A stretch of 55,152 bases of DNA, from positions 1-55,152 of the forward strand of contig JAITSN010000104.1 of the NCBI GenBank assembly GCA_031287715.1. The letters are read 5' to 3'. Below, in pieces: positions 34,743 through 42,842 of this stretch; positions within the stretch are counted from its first letter, which is position 1, and each line of letters begins with the position of its first letter. A program made the position numbers and the translations under genes. A model generated the notes under the pieces. The model ran no database searches. It had not been told where the DNA came from and was given only the letters and a program-made list of their open reading frames with translations. The DNA comes from Mediterranea sp. (in: CFB group bacteria) (lineage in GTDB: Bacteria > Bacteroidota > Bacteroidia > Bacteroidales > Bacteroidaceae).

Positions 34743-37109
34743 ATGAAAAAAAACCTTGTAATTGTGGAGTCACCGGCTAAAGCGAAAACCATTGAAAAAT
34801 TCTTGGGGAAGGATTTCAAAGTCCTATCCTCCTACGGCCATGTCCGGGACTTGAAAAAGACAAAATTCAGTATCGACGTCGACAATCACTTTGCGCCAAC
34901 CTACATTGTGCCGACGGATAAGAAAAAAGTAGTCAACGAATTGAAACTCGCAGCAGAGGAAGCCAATATGGTATGGCTCGCATCCGATGAAGACCGTGAA
35001 GGGGAAGCCATCGCGTGGCATCTGTATGAAGTACTTAAATTGTGTCCCGAAAGGACAAAACGCATTGTTTTCCACGAAATAACCAAACCGGCAATCCTGA
35101 AAGCGATAGAAACCCCGCGTGATATAGACATTGACCTTGTGAATGCGCAACAGGCGCGCCGCGTGCTCGACCGCATCGTAGGCTTCGAGCTGTCGCCCGT
35201 GTTGTGGAAAAAAGTAAAACATTCATTGTCGGCAGGGCGTGTGCAGTCCGTAGCCGTACGCCTCATCGCCGAGCGCGAAAAAGAAATACAAGCCTTCAAC
35301 AGCGAAGCCTCTTACCGGGTATCCGCTATTTTCACGGTGCCCGGCAGCAAAGGGAAAACGGTGGAGCTGAAGACAGAGCTGACGCGCCGCTTCAAGAGCA
35401 AAGAAGAAGCCCGGCGCTTCCTCGAATCCTGCCAATCGGCTTCATTTACGATCGAAGACATCGCAACCCGTCCGCTGACCAAGAGCGCCGCAGCTCCGTT
35501 TACCACCTCCACTCTGCAACAGGAAGCGGCGCGAAAGCTGAACTATACGGTATCTCAAACCATGATGGCCGCCCAGAGGCTGTACGAATCGGGAAAGATC
35601 ACCTACATGCGTACCGATTCCGTCAACCTCTCCGACTTAGCCATCCAGGGCTGCAAGGAAGTCATCACCAAGCAGATAGGTGAAGAATACCTGAAATCCC
35701 GCCAATATACGACCAAAACCAAAGGCGCACAGGAAGCGCACGAAGCAATTCGCCCGACCTCGATGGATGTCCGGACGATTGAAACAAGCCAGGGAAGCCA
35801 CGTAGAAGCTAAACTCTATGACCTGATCTGGAAACGCACGATCGCTTCCCAGATGGCCGACGCCAAGTTGGAGAAAACAACGATAACCATTGGCTTGGAC
35901 AATACGAACGAAAAGTTCGCCGCAACGGGAGAAGTCATCAAGTTCGACGGATTCCTTCACGTTTACAAAGAATCGCATGACGACGACGACGACGAACCGG
36001 AAAACGAAGGAAAGCTGCTGCCTCCCGTGGAAAAAGGACAAATGCTGGAGCAACGGGAAGTGAGCGCCGTAGAACGTTTCACGCAACGCCCGCCCAGATA
36101 CACCGAAGCCAGTTTGGTGCGAAAAATGGAAGAGCTGGGCATCGGCCGGCCGTCCACCTACGCCCCGACCATCTCTACGATCCAGCAACGCAAATATATC
36201 GAGAAGAATGATAGAGAAGGCACCGAACGCAGCTATAATGTCCTGCTGCTCAAAGACGGTAAGATTGCCGACACCATCAAAAAAGAAATCGTCGGAACGG
36301 AGAAATCCAAACTGTTTCCGACGGATATAGGTCTGGTGACAAACCGTTTCCTGACCGAATACTTCCCTAACATCCTGGACTTTAACTTTACCGCTTCCGT
36401 CGAAAAGGAGTTTGACGAAATTGCAGAAGGCGCCAGAGAATGGCCCGGATTGATTGAAGAGTTCTACAAAGGTTTTCATCCTTTGGTGGAAGAGATCATG
36501 GCCGGCGATTCCGGTAAAGCAGGAGAGAGGACGTTGGGAACGGATCCGGTATCGGGAAAAGAACTTTTCGCCAAGATCGGACGTTACGGGCCTATCATAC
36601 AGCTCGGCGTTACGAGCGTGGAAGAAAAGCCGAGGTTCATATCGCTGCGCAAAGGACAGTCCATAGAAACAATAACCATGGAAGAAGCCTTGGAATTGTT
36701 CAAACTACCCCGCCGGCTAAGCGATTATGAAGGTAAAGAATTGACGGTAAACATCGGGCGTTACGGACCCTACGCCTTCTATGACGGTAAATTCGTCGCA
36801 CTGCCCAAGACTTGCGACCCGATGGTCGTTACCGACAGCGAAGTGATTGAAGTGATCAAAGCAAAACGGAAATCAGATGCAGAAAGAACCATCAAAACGT
36901 TTGACGAAGAGCCGGACCTCCGAATCCTCACCGGCCGCTTTGGAGCATACATCACTTACAAAGGTGCCAACTATAAGATCCCTAAAACAACAGTACCGCA
37001 AGATCTTACGCTGGAAGGCTGCATGGAGCTTATCGAACAGCTTAAAAAGAAGGCGGCGGGCAAAACCACTTCCAAAAAAACACGATCCCCTAAAAAAACT
37101 GACAGTTAA
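34743..37109 (+). CDS. topA: DNA topoisomerase I (type IA)
   Basis: A 788-residue type IA topoisomerase that relaxes negative supercoils. Start ATG 34743 gives MKKNLVIVESPAKAKTIEKF, the canonical N-terminus; the longer frame would extend into the leader. The TOPRIM domain has ESPAKAKT and ASDEDREGEAIAWHL with DxDxEG-type acidic residues. The catalytic tyrosine is Y288 in ITYMRTDSVNLS. GRVQSVAVRL and EAHEAIRPTS are the other family blocks. Instead of C4 zinc fingers the C-terminus holds repeated GRYGPY/GRFGAYI modules (about 600-770) and a Lys-rich tail (KKKAAGKTTSKKTRSPKK), the layout seen in Bacteroidetes. Confidence 0.98.
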   Translation: MKKNLVIVESPAKAKTIEKFLGKDFKVLSSYGHVRDLKKTKFSIDVDNHFAPTYIVPTDKKKVVNELKLAAEEANMVWLASDEDREGEAIAWHLYEVLKLCPERTKRIVFHEITKPAILKAIETPRDIDIDLVNAQQARRVLDRIVGFELSPVLWKKVKHSLSAGRVQSVAVRLIAEREKEIQAFNSEASYRVSAIFTVPGSKGKTVELKTELTRRFKSKEEARRFLESCQSASFTIEDIATRPLTKSAAAPFTTSTLQQEAARKLNYTVSQTMMAAQRLYESGKITYMRTDSVNLSDLAIQGCKEVITKQIGEEYLKSRQYTTKTKGAQEAHEAIRPTSMDVRTIETSQGSHVEAKLYDLIWKRTIASQMADAKLEKTTITIGLDNTNEKFAATGEVIKFDGFLHVYKESHDDDDDEPENEGKLLPPVEKGQMLEQREVSAVERFTQRPPRYTEASLVRKMEELGIGRPSTYAPTISTIQQRKYIEKNDREGTERSYNVLLLKDGKIADTIKKEIVGTEKSKLFPTDIGLVTNRFLTEYFPNILDFNFTASVEKEFDEIAEGAREWPGLIEEFYKGFHPLVEEIMAGDSGKAGERTLGTDPVSGKELFAKIGRYGPIIQLGVTSVEEKPRFISLRKGQSIETITMEEALELFKLPRRLSDYEGKELTVNIGRYGPYAFYDGKFVALPKTCDPMVVTDSEVIEVIKAKRKSDAERTIKTFDEEPDLRILTGRFGAYITYKGANYKIPKTTVPQDLTLEGCMELIEQLKKKAAGKTTSKKTRSPKKTDS

Positions 37110-37116
37110 CTTGAAT

Positions 37117-37140
37117 AATTGACAATTGACAATTGACAAT
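37117..37140. repeat. TTGACAA heptamer triplet
   Basis: Three tandem copies of ATTGACA lie between the topA stop and its terminator. A related stretch (AATTGACAATGGATAATGG) occurs near 39521. Confidence 0.7.
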
Positions 37141-37176
37141 GAAGCCCGTTACGCGAATGTGTAGCGGGCTTCTTTT
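37141..37176 (+). terminator. Intrinsic terminator after topA
   Basis: GAAGCCCGTTA (37141-37151) pairs with TAGCGGGCTTC (37162-37172), with one G-T pair, and is followed by TTTTC. Confidence 0.85.
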
Positions 37177-37315
37177 CATTTACCACCTTTTCATTTACAA
37201 TTTACCACCTTTTCATTTACAATTTACCATTTACAATTTACCATTTACCATTTGATACCGGCGTAAATGGTAAATGGCATTAAATGGTAAATGGTAAATA
37301 GTAAATTGTAAATGA
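37177..37315. repeat. Long inverted repeat built of CATTTAC heptamers
   Basis: The left arm (37177-37254) is made of CATTTAC/CAATTTACC units and the right arm (37264-37315) of the complement (GGTAAATGGTAAAT). The arms can pair over about 45 bp around GATACCGGCG. It ends 22 bp before the end of the truncated clostripain-like gene. Same repeat family as 8571-8650, 39480-39515 and 42649-42810. Confidence 0.8.
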
Positions 37316-37336
37316 AGAGGTTGTCAATGCGTAGCT

Positions 37337-37882
37337 TTATACCAGGCGGTTTCTGTTTTGGCTGTTGCTTTTGGATTCTCGCTTGGGTCGGAAGTTGTAA
37401 CCTTCGTATTCCCAGTGATATTTTTCCTCATCAGGGATCGCCGCCCTTGCTTTTGTGCCGGCCACGGGCAGCCAACCCATTCCGTGGCTTCCTATGACCA
37501 TTGCATATCGATTTGCCGGAGCAAAATGTTTTACGTCATTTAAAATGGAGGCAATTCCGTCTACGGTGGTAAATGCAGGATCTTTGTATTTCCTTAAAAC
37601 CGTTTGCATGGCTTGTCCATTTTTACAGGTGATCTCAAACATGAATGCCTCAGTGGCGGAAGAAGAGAAGAAAACGATCAGGCGATTGTTCTTTAGTATG
37701 TTTTCTTTTACCGCTGTTTCAAGATCAGCGATATTCTGACTAAAATATGGGGTTAAATTAGACGACCAAGGCATATAAAGAAACAATGTTTGCTCTGTTT
37801 CGCAAGGAGGACCGCTTTCGTCTTTTGAACAAGACGCTAAGGTTATTATCCCGATCGTGAGGATAAATAAGAACCTTTTCAT
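37337..37882 (-). pseudogene. Truncated clostripain-like (C11) cysteine protease lipoprotein
   Basis: A 181-residue lipoprotein (lipobox IITLASC, Cys 18) whose sequence matches the first part of Bacteroidales clostripain-family proteins: TLFLYMPWSSNL, ETAVKENILKNNRLIVFFSS, and the catalytic His133 in YAMVIGSHGMGWLP. Full-length members are roughly twice as long and carry the catalytic Cys (in a DACLMG-type motif) after this point; that half is missing. The frame ends in a low-quality basic tail (FRPKRESKSNSQNRNRLV) at the border of the heptamer inverted repeat, suggesting 3' loss or replacement. Its ATG overlaps the TGA of the DUF6261-like gene upstream (ATGA), so it is still coupled to it. 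It could still make a short lipoprotein. Confidence 0.7.
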
Positions 37883-38694
37883 TTTTCTTTGTTATTATTC
37901 TTGTTGTCGTTGTTGGCGACGGATTCTTCTTTGTTGCCGCTACCGGCGTTTTCGTTTTCTTCTTCTTTGTTACCGTTGCCGCCATAGGTAAGATGGCGGA
38001 AGCTGTCGAGCGTTCCGTTGATCTCGACGATGGTATGTTCAAAGGTGGTGGCTAATGCTCCGGTGGCATTGGTATAGTGCACGGGAATGGCGGAATAGAA
38101 CAGAAACCGGAGTTGTTTCTCAATTTTTCTGCGTATGCCGGTGGCATTGCCGAGTTCTTTCCTGAATGCTTTTTCTTCGCCGCGTACATACAATATTTTT
38201 CCGGCTGCGTACGCCAGGGTTGCAATTTCTTCGACGAAGCTTTTCAGTTCAAATTGCGTGAGCGCCGGCAGATTTGTTGGGGCGCATAGAGCGTCGGCCA
38301 TCTCGGCTGCGTTGGCAGCGAGGGCGGGCTGTGTGTCGCGCGTTGTATTTTTCAGATAGGGACGCGCCACGTTTTCCAGCAGCTTGGCTTTCTTGATCTC
38401 TTCCCCTTTGGCGCCGGCCAATGCATCTTTTAGCATACCTTTGAACAGGATCATTTTCCGGCGGATCGTTGCAATGGTCGTCACCAACTCTTCTGTTTGC
38501 AACATCGTCGGATTACGCTGAAAAATGCTTATCAATTTTTCATAAGACTCTTCTGTTTCGCTGTAGGCTCTATCGAGTCCGAGAGTTTGCGCTAAAACGG
38601 GCGGTAACGTATATTTAAAGAAGATATGCACCAATTCGAAAAAATCCGAAAGGCCTAACTCGTAAAACTTAAATAATCTGATATATTTCTTCAT
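37879..38694 (-). CDS. DUF6261-like helical protein, copy 2
   Basis: A 271-residue paralogue of the protein encoded at 10740-11579, with the same ordered blocks: MKKYIRLFKFYELGLSDFFEL at the start, AQTLGLDRAYSE, SIFQRNPTMLQTEELV, TIRRKM, ENVARPYLKN, FVEEIAT, YVRGEEKAFRKELG, KQLRFLFYSAIPVHY and NGTLDSFRHLTYGG. The conserved core ends about residue 232. The last 40 residues are a different low-complexity Asn/Glu/Lys tail (NKEEENENAGSGNKEESV...). No signal peptide. Function unknown. It overlaps the downstream truncated protease gene by 4 bp. A 41-bp hairpin array (38898-39222) lies about 200 bp upstream, mirroring copy 1. Confidence 0.82.
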   Translation of the reverse strand: MKKYIRLFKFYELGLSDFFELVHIFFKYTLPPVLAQTLGLDRAYSETEESYEKLISIFQRNPTMLQTEELVTTIATIRRKMILFKGMLKDALAGAKGEEIKKAKLLENVARPYLKNTTRDTQPALAANAAEMADALCAPTNLPALTQFELKSFVEEIATLAYAAGKILYVRGEEKAFRKELGNATGIRRKIEKQLRFLFYSAIPVHYTNATGALATTFEHTIVEINGTLDSFRHLTYGGNGNKEEENENAGSGNKEESVANNDNKNNNKEK

Positions 38695-38897
38695 AATAAT
38701 TGTTTTGTTGATTAAATACGGTACTAAATTAGATATTTGTTCTTCAATCTCCTAATTTTTTGAATAAAAAAGATAGCTCTACTTATTTTTTAAACCTTTT
38801 TATCAATTTAATACTCTTCGTTGAAATCAGAACGCCATAAATTATTTAAAGAGTATTTTTTTATTTTACAAAGTGCATTTAAACAATTTTGTGAGGC

Positions 38898-39222
38898 TTT
38901 GTAAATTTACAAAGCTCCGTTTTTTCAGAAAATGCCATTTTGTAAATTTACAAAGCTCCGTTTTTTCAGAAAACGCCATTTTGTAAATTTACAAAGCCCC
39001 GTTTTTTCAGAAAACGTCATTTTGTAAATTTACAAAGCCTCGTTTTTTCAGAAAACGTCATTTTGTAAATTTACAAAGCTCCGTTTTTTCAGAAAACGTT
39101 ATTTTGTAAATTTACAAAGCTCCGTTTTTTCAGAAAACGCCATTTTGTAAATTTACAAAGCTCCGTTTTTTCAGAAAACGCCATTTTGTAAATTTACAAA
39201 GCTCCGTTTTTTCAGAAAACGG
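38898..39222. repeat. Array C: eight 41-bp palindromic tandem repeats
   Basis: Eight copies start at 38898, 38939, 38980, 39021, 39062, 39103, 39144 and 39185. Each unit holds a perfect 16-bp palindrome TTTGTAAATTTACAAA, then GCTCCG, then a second hairpin CGTTTT-TTCAG-AAAACG, and a short variable CCAT/TCAT/TTAT junction. The 16-bp palindrome is identical in every copy, while the short junctions and the base after AAAGC vary. No spacers are present. Non-coding: the period is not a multiple of 3. Confidence 0.93.
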
Positions 39223-39251
39223 CGCTATATGAATCCAATAAACAATCAATC

Positions 39252-39273
39252 TAAAATGAAGGCCTTCATTTTA
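39252..39273. repeat. Perfect 22-bp palindrome beyond array C
   Basis: Half-site TAAAATGAAGG, with no loop, 30 bp beyond the last unit of array C. It could be an operator or part of a terminator, but no T tract of note follows. Confidence 0.6.
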
Positions 39274-39375
39274 GTGGAGGATGGCTTGTTTGCGCAGCGG
39301 GGATTACGGCTTTTGTTTCTTATGCCGGTAATATTATAATTTAATATAATTTTATTTCGGAATGGATCAAATGAG

Positions 39376-39515
39376 GAGAGGAAGGCGCAGCCGCGTTAGG
39401 GATAGCAGCGAAAAGCCCGGAACGAGCGCAGCGAAGCGAGGACTTGCAGCGGATAGCCCGGGCCGAAGGCAACGCCCAAACATTTACCATTTATCATTTA
39501 CGATTTACCATTTGC
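39376..39515. repeat. GC-rich dispersed-type repeat and CATTTAC heptamers
   Basis: 39376-39478 is GC-rich and structured (GGCGCAGCCGCGTTAGGG, AACGAGCGCAGCGAAGCGAG, GATAGCCCGGGCC), unlike the AT-rich surroundings, and has the look of a dispersed intergenic repeat. It is followed by CATTTACCATTTATCATTTA heptamers at 39480-39515. The rest of 39274-39632 holds no gene that I can support. Confidence 0.5.
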
Positions 39516-39632
39516 CCAAAGAATTGACAATGGATAATGGACGATTGAGAATTGGCTTGCGGAATTTATGATTTTGATTGGCAATTGGCGATTGTTTGGA
39601 TTTACAGAGCGCCAAAAAATGGTTGGGCGGCG

Positions 39633-40517
39633 TTATAGGTTTCCCGCCAGGAATTTTTTTGCGGTTTCTGTGCTTATTCCCCGTCGGATGGCGTAGTCTT
39701 TTAGTTGATCTTCGCCTATTTTTCCGATGTTGAAATAACGGGCGGCGGGATGGGCCAGCATTAGCCCCGATACGGAGGCGTGGGGGTGCATGGCCCCGTT
39801 TTCGGTTAGGGTGATGCCGATTTGTTGCATATTGAGCAAATCGTTTAGGATGAAGTTCACGGATTGGTCGGGTAGGGAGGGATAGCCTACGGCGGGGCGG
39901 ATGCCTTGCCATTTTTCGGCAAAGAGGTCTTTGATGGAGAGGTTTTCGTCTTTGGCGTATCCCCAGGCATTTTTTCGGACGTAACTGTGCATTTTTTCGG
40001 TGGCGGCTTCGGCCAGGCGGTCGGCCAGGGTTTGTACGAGCAGGTGTTTGTAGGGATCTTGCTGGCAGGCGCGTTCCGGGTCGATGCCGGCCGTTGAGGC
40101 AAATACGCCTGCGGTATCGGCGATGCCGGAAGATAGTGGCCGGATAAAATCGCTCAGGCAGAGGAAGGGGTCGTCTTTGTGCTTTCTGGTTTGTTGACGA
40201 AGCAGGGGCAAACGGACGCCGTCCAACAGCAGGTCGTCGCCGTCGGCGTTGGCCCGGCAGAGCCTGAATATGGTTTTTACATTGAAGTCTTTGTCCAATG
40301 CGTTCAACATGTGGTTTGCTTCTTTGAACAGTTGCAGGGCTTCGACTGCTTTCGGGCGGTCGGCTTGGTCGAATGTAGCCGGCCATGCTGCGCGGCAGGA
40401 TTGGCAATCGTGGATGTCGGCCACGGCTGCAAATCGCGGTTGGAAGCCCCAGGAATGGAAGAAGTAGACCCAATGGATGTATGGGGTTATTTCGCGGATG
40501 GAAGAGGTGATCGTCAT
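39633..40517 (-). CDS. Stand-alone MetH reactivation (AdoMet-binding) domain protein
   Basis: A 294-residue protein corresponding to the C-terminal activation domain of cobalamin-dependent methionine synthase, which binds AdoMet and re-methylates oxidised cob(II)alamin. The start is ATG 40517 (MTITSSIREITPYIHWVYFFHSWG), which overlaps the pyrC stop (ATGA); a longer frame would lie antisense-like within pyrC. Domain blocks are ADGDDLLLDGVRLPLLRQQ, DLFAEKWQGIRPAVGYPSLPDQ (RPAxGYP-x-x-PD hallmark) and ENGAMHPHASVSGLMLAHP, then YFNIGKIGEDQLKDYAIRRG. No catalytic MetH module is attached, so the synthase is presumably encoded elsewhere. Translationally coupled to pyrC. Confidence 0.92.
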   Translation of the reverse strand: MTITSSIREITPYIHWVYFFHSWGFQPRFAAVADIHDCQSCRAAWPATFDQADRPKAVEALQLFKEANHMLNALDKDFNVKTIFRLCRANADGDDLLLDGVRLPLLRQQTRKHKDDPFLCLSDFIRPLSSGIADTAGVFASTAGIDPERACQQDPYKHLLVQTLADRLAEAATEKMHSYVRKNAWGYAKDENLSIKDLFAEKWQGIRPAVGYPSLPDQSVNFILNDLLNMQQIGITLTENGAMHPHASVSGLMLAHPAARYFNIGKIGEDQLKDYAIRRGISTETAKKFLAGNL

Positions 40518-41869
40518 CTGAAATGCAGTGCTTGCCCCCGGTAGGTGTCGTCCAGCTGGCGGTTGGCGTAGACGGAATGGCCGTTGATAAAAGTTTTTTC
40601 TATTTCCCACCGGAAGGTTGTGTTTTCCGGCAGCGGACTCCAGTTGCATTTGCTGTAAATGGGGCCTATCCGTACGGGGGTTTGACGGCGCTTGACTATG
40701 ACCAGGTCTGCCTGATAGCCCGCGCGGATGTATCCGCGGTTGCGGATCCGGTAGATCTGCGCGGGGGTGTGACACATTTTGTCTACGATCTTTTGGATCG
40801 TGAATAGTCCTTGCTCTGCCAATTCAAGCATGCTGACCAGGGAGAATTGGATCACCGGTATTCCTGACAGGGCTTTGAGCGCGCCGCCTTCCTTTTCCGC
40901 CGGCAGGTGCGGCGCATGGTCGGTGGCGATGACGTCTATCCGGTTTGAATTGAGGGCTTCACGCAGCATAGTGCGGTTCGGTTCGGTTTTGACGGCGGGA
41001 TTGCATTTGATGCGCGCGCCGAGGGTTTGGTAGTCATCGGCGGTGAATAGCAGGTGCGGAATGCATACTTCTGCGGTTATTTTTTTTTCCAACGCCGGCT
41101 TGTCTTCAAATAGTTCCAGCTCTTTGCCGGTGGTGATGTGCAGGATGTGCAGACGGGCGTTTGCTGCTTGGGCCAGCCTCACAGCCAGCTCGGACGAGCG
41201 GTAACAGGCTTCGGCCGAGCGGATCTCGGGGTGGTGGCGCAAAGGCAGGTCGGCATCGGGGCTTTTTCCGAAGCTGTAGCGTTCTTTACAGGCGGCGGTG
41301 TTCCGGTTGATGATGTTTTGGTCTTCGCAATGCGCGGCGATGAGCAGGTCGGTTCCGTTGAAGATGTGTTGCAGGCTGTCCATCCGGTCGACGAGCATAT
41401 CGCCTGTGCTCGAACCCATAAAGAGCTTGATTCCGCAAACGCGGTGCGGGTCGAGCTGCGAGAAGAGTGTGTGATTGGTTTGGGTGGCTCCGAAGTAGCA
41501 AGCGTAGTTGACCAGCGACCGTTGGGCCATCCGCTCTGTTTTTTCGTTCCACGCTTCCAGCGTAATGGTCTGCGGGCTGGTGTTGGGCATATCCATAATG
41601 GAGGTCACTCCTCCGGCGGCGGCGGCCCGGCTCTCACTGAAAATATCGGCTTTATGCGTCAATCCCGGCTCGCGGAAATGTACATGGCCGTCAATTACTC
41701 CGGGAAGGAGGTAGCTTCCTTGGGCGTCGATGATTTCCCCGCAGGATTGGGCCGGCTCTTGCCCGTCGGCCAGTACTTCGGCGATCTTTTCGCCTTGGAT
41801 GACGACGGAGCCTTTCGCCTGCCGGCCTTCATTGACGATAACGGCGTTCCGGATAAGCGTGCGTTTCAT
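40514..41869 (-). CDS. pyrC: Dihydroorotase
   Basis: A 451-residue zinc amidohydrolase that closes carbamoyl-aspartate to dihydroorotate in pyrimidine synthesis. Motifs are YLLPGVIDGHVHFREPGLTHK (metal His pair and substrate Arg), GGVTSIMDMPNTSPQT, the second metal region IAAHCEDQ, ARLHILHITTGKE, and VIATDHAPHLPAEKEGG (Asp catalytic base). A typical C-terminus follows (NRGYIRAGYQADLVIV). It overlaps its neighbours by 4 bp on each side (GT2 upstream and MetH reactivation domain downstream), indicating one operon. Confidence 0.96.
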   Translation of the reverse strand: MKRTLIRNAVIVNEGRQAKGSVVIQGEKIAEVLADGQEPAQSCGEIIDAQGSYLLPGVIDGHVHFREPGLTHKADIFSESRAAAAGGVTSIMDMPNTSPQTITLEAWNEKTERMAQRSLVNYACYFGATQTNHTLFSQLDPHRVCGIKLFMGSSTGDMLVDRMDSLQHIFNGTDLLIAAHCEDQNIINRNTAACKERYSFGKSPDADLPLRHHPEIRSAEACYRSSELAVRLAQAANARLHILHITTGKELELFEDKPALEKKITAEVCIPHLLFTADDYQTLGARIKCNPAVKTEPNRTMLREALNSNRIDVIATDHAPHLPAEKEGGALKALSGIPVIQFSLVSMLELAEQGLFTIQKIVDKMCHTPAQIYRIRNRGYIRAGYQADLVIVKRRQTPVRIGPIYSKCNWSPLPENTTFRWEIEKTFINGHSVYANRQLDDTYRGQALHFR

Positions 41870-42609
41870 TTCTTTTGCGGATAGTTGCGGAACCGGCTTT
41901 TTATTTTCATGCTGAGCACTCCGAACACGGCTTCTCCGAAGATGCTGGTGTTCATCTTGGATGTTCCCAGCTCGCGGTTGATGAAAATAACCGGTACTTC
42001 GACAACGTTGAATCCGCTTTTGCAGGCGGTGAATTTCATCTCGATCTGGAAAGCGTATCCTTTGAAGCGGATGCGGTCGAGGTCGATGGTTTCGAGCACT
42101 TCACGGCGGTAACATACAAAGCCGGCGGTCGTGTCGTGTATCGGCATCCGGGTGATGAACCGGACATATTTTGAGGCGCACCACGACATTAACACGCGCC
42201 CCATCGGCCAGTTCACCACGTTCACTCCGCTGACGTAGCGGGAGCCGACGGCAACGTCGCCGCCTTGTCCGGAACAAGCCCGGTACAGCCGCGGCAGGTC
42301 GTTCGGGTTGTGCGAAAAGTCGGCATCCATCTCGAATATGTATTCGTAGCTGTGTTCCAGCGCCCATTTAAATCCGGCGATATAGGCCGTGCCCAATCCC
42401 GACTTTTCTTTTCTTTCTATAATGAATAGACTGCCGGGGAATTCCTTTTGCAGCATTTTGACGATAGCGGCTGTGCCGTCCGGCGAATTGTCTTCTATCA
42501 CAAGGATGTGAAAACTTTTTTCCAGCCCCATCACTGCGCGGATAATATTTTCAATGTTTTCCCTTTCATTGTATGTCGGGATGATGACTAAACTGTCGGA
42601 TAATTGCAT
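41866..42609 (-). CDS. Polyprenol (dolichol-phosphate)-mannosyltransferase-like GT2
   Basis: A 247-residue cytoplasmic-face glycosyltransferase of the DPM1 type. The GT-A fold is clear: SLVIIPTYNERENI, FHILVIEDNSPDGTA, GLGTAYIAGFKWAL, and the DxD-like metal site FEMDADFSHNP. Acceptor-side blocks are GSRYVSGVNVVNWP, DTTAGFVCYRREVL and RFKGYAFQIEMKF. No C-terminal membrane domain is present, as in the soluble bacterial members. It would charge a polyprenyl phosphate with a sugar for envelope glycan assembly. It leads an operon with pyrC and has a -7 box at 42648-42641. Confidence 0.94.
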   Translation of the reverse strand: MQLSDSLVIIPTYNERENIENIIRAVMGLEKSFHILVIEDNSPDGTAAIVKMLQKEFPGSLFIIERKEKSGLGTAYIAGFKWALEHSYEYIFEMDADFSHNPNDLPRLYRACSGQGGDVAVGSRYVSGVNVVNWPMGRVLMSWCASKYVRFITRMPIHDTTAGFVCYRREVLETIDLDRIRFKGYAFQIEMKFTACKSGFNVVEVPVIFINRELGTSKMNTSIFGEAVFGVLSMKIKSRFRNYPQKK

Positions 42610-42640
42610 GATCTATAACTTTTTTCAATATATTGTTGGA

Positions 42641-42648
42641 CAAAAATA
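42641..42648 (-). promoter_or_regulatory. -7 box for the GT2-pyrC operon
   Basis: Minus-strand TATTTTTG, an exact TAnnTTTG match, 32 bp before the GT2 start codon. Confidence 0.55.
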
Positions 42649-42814
42649 GCCATTTACCATTTACCATTTACCATTTACCACCGATACATTTACCACTTAT
42701 TCATTTACCGTTTACCATTTCGTATTCATATTTATAATATAAGCGGTAAATTGTAAATGGCAAATGAGCTGAATACGAAATGGTAAATGGTATATGGTAA
42801 ATGGTAAATGTTTG

Positions 42815-42822
42815 TATTTTTG
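42815..42822 (+). promoter_or_regulatory. -7 box for the M20 deacylase
   Basis: TATTTTTG, an exact match, 21 bp before the start codon; mirror image of the box at 42641-42648. Confidence 0.55.
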
Positions 42823-42842
42823 TCCGATTACTATTTTATTGT

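Larger units (their letters stand above)
42638..42825. repeat. 188-bp imperfect inverted repeat with divergent promoters at its ends
   Basis: The outer ends GGACAAAAATA (42638-42648) and TATTTTTGTCC (42815-42825) are perfect inverted complements. Inside lie CATTTACC heptamers on the left (42649-42720) and GGTAAATG heptamers on the right (42746-42810), with TTTCGTATTC and GAATACGAAA as a further matched pair. Each end is a TAnnTTTG -7 box facing outward, one for the GT2 operon and one for the M20 deacylase. Confidence 0.8.

Noticed and set aside
38898..39222. CRISPR array upstream of DUF6261-like copy 2
   Set aside because: The whole 41-bp unit repeats; the only variable part is a three-base junction, so there are no spacers.
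39376..39571. Small basic plus-strand frame in the GC-rich repeat
   Set aside because: Its composition follows from the repeat and heptamers, with no ribosome site or homology.
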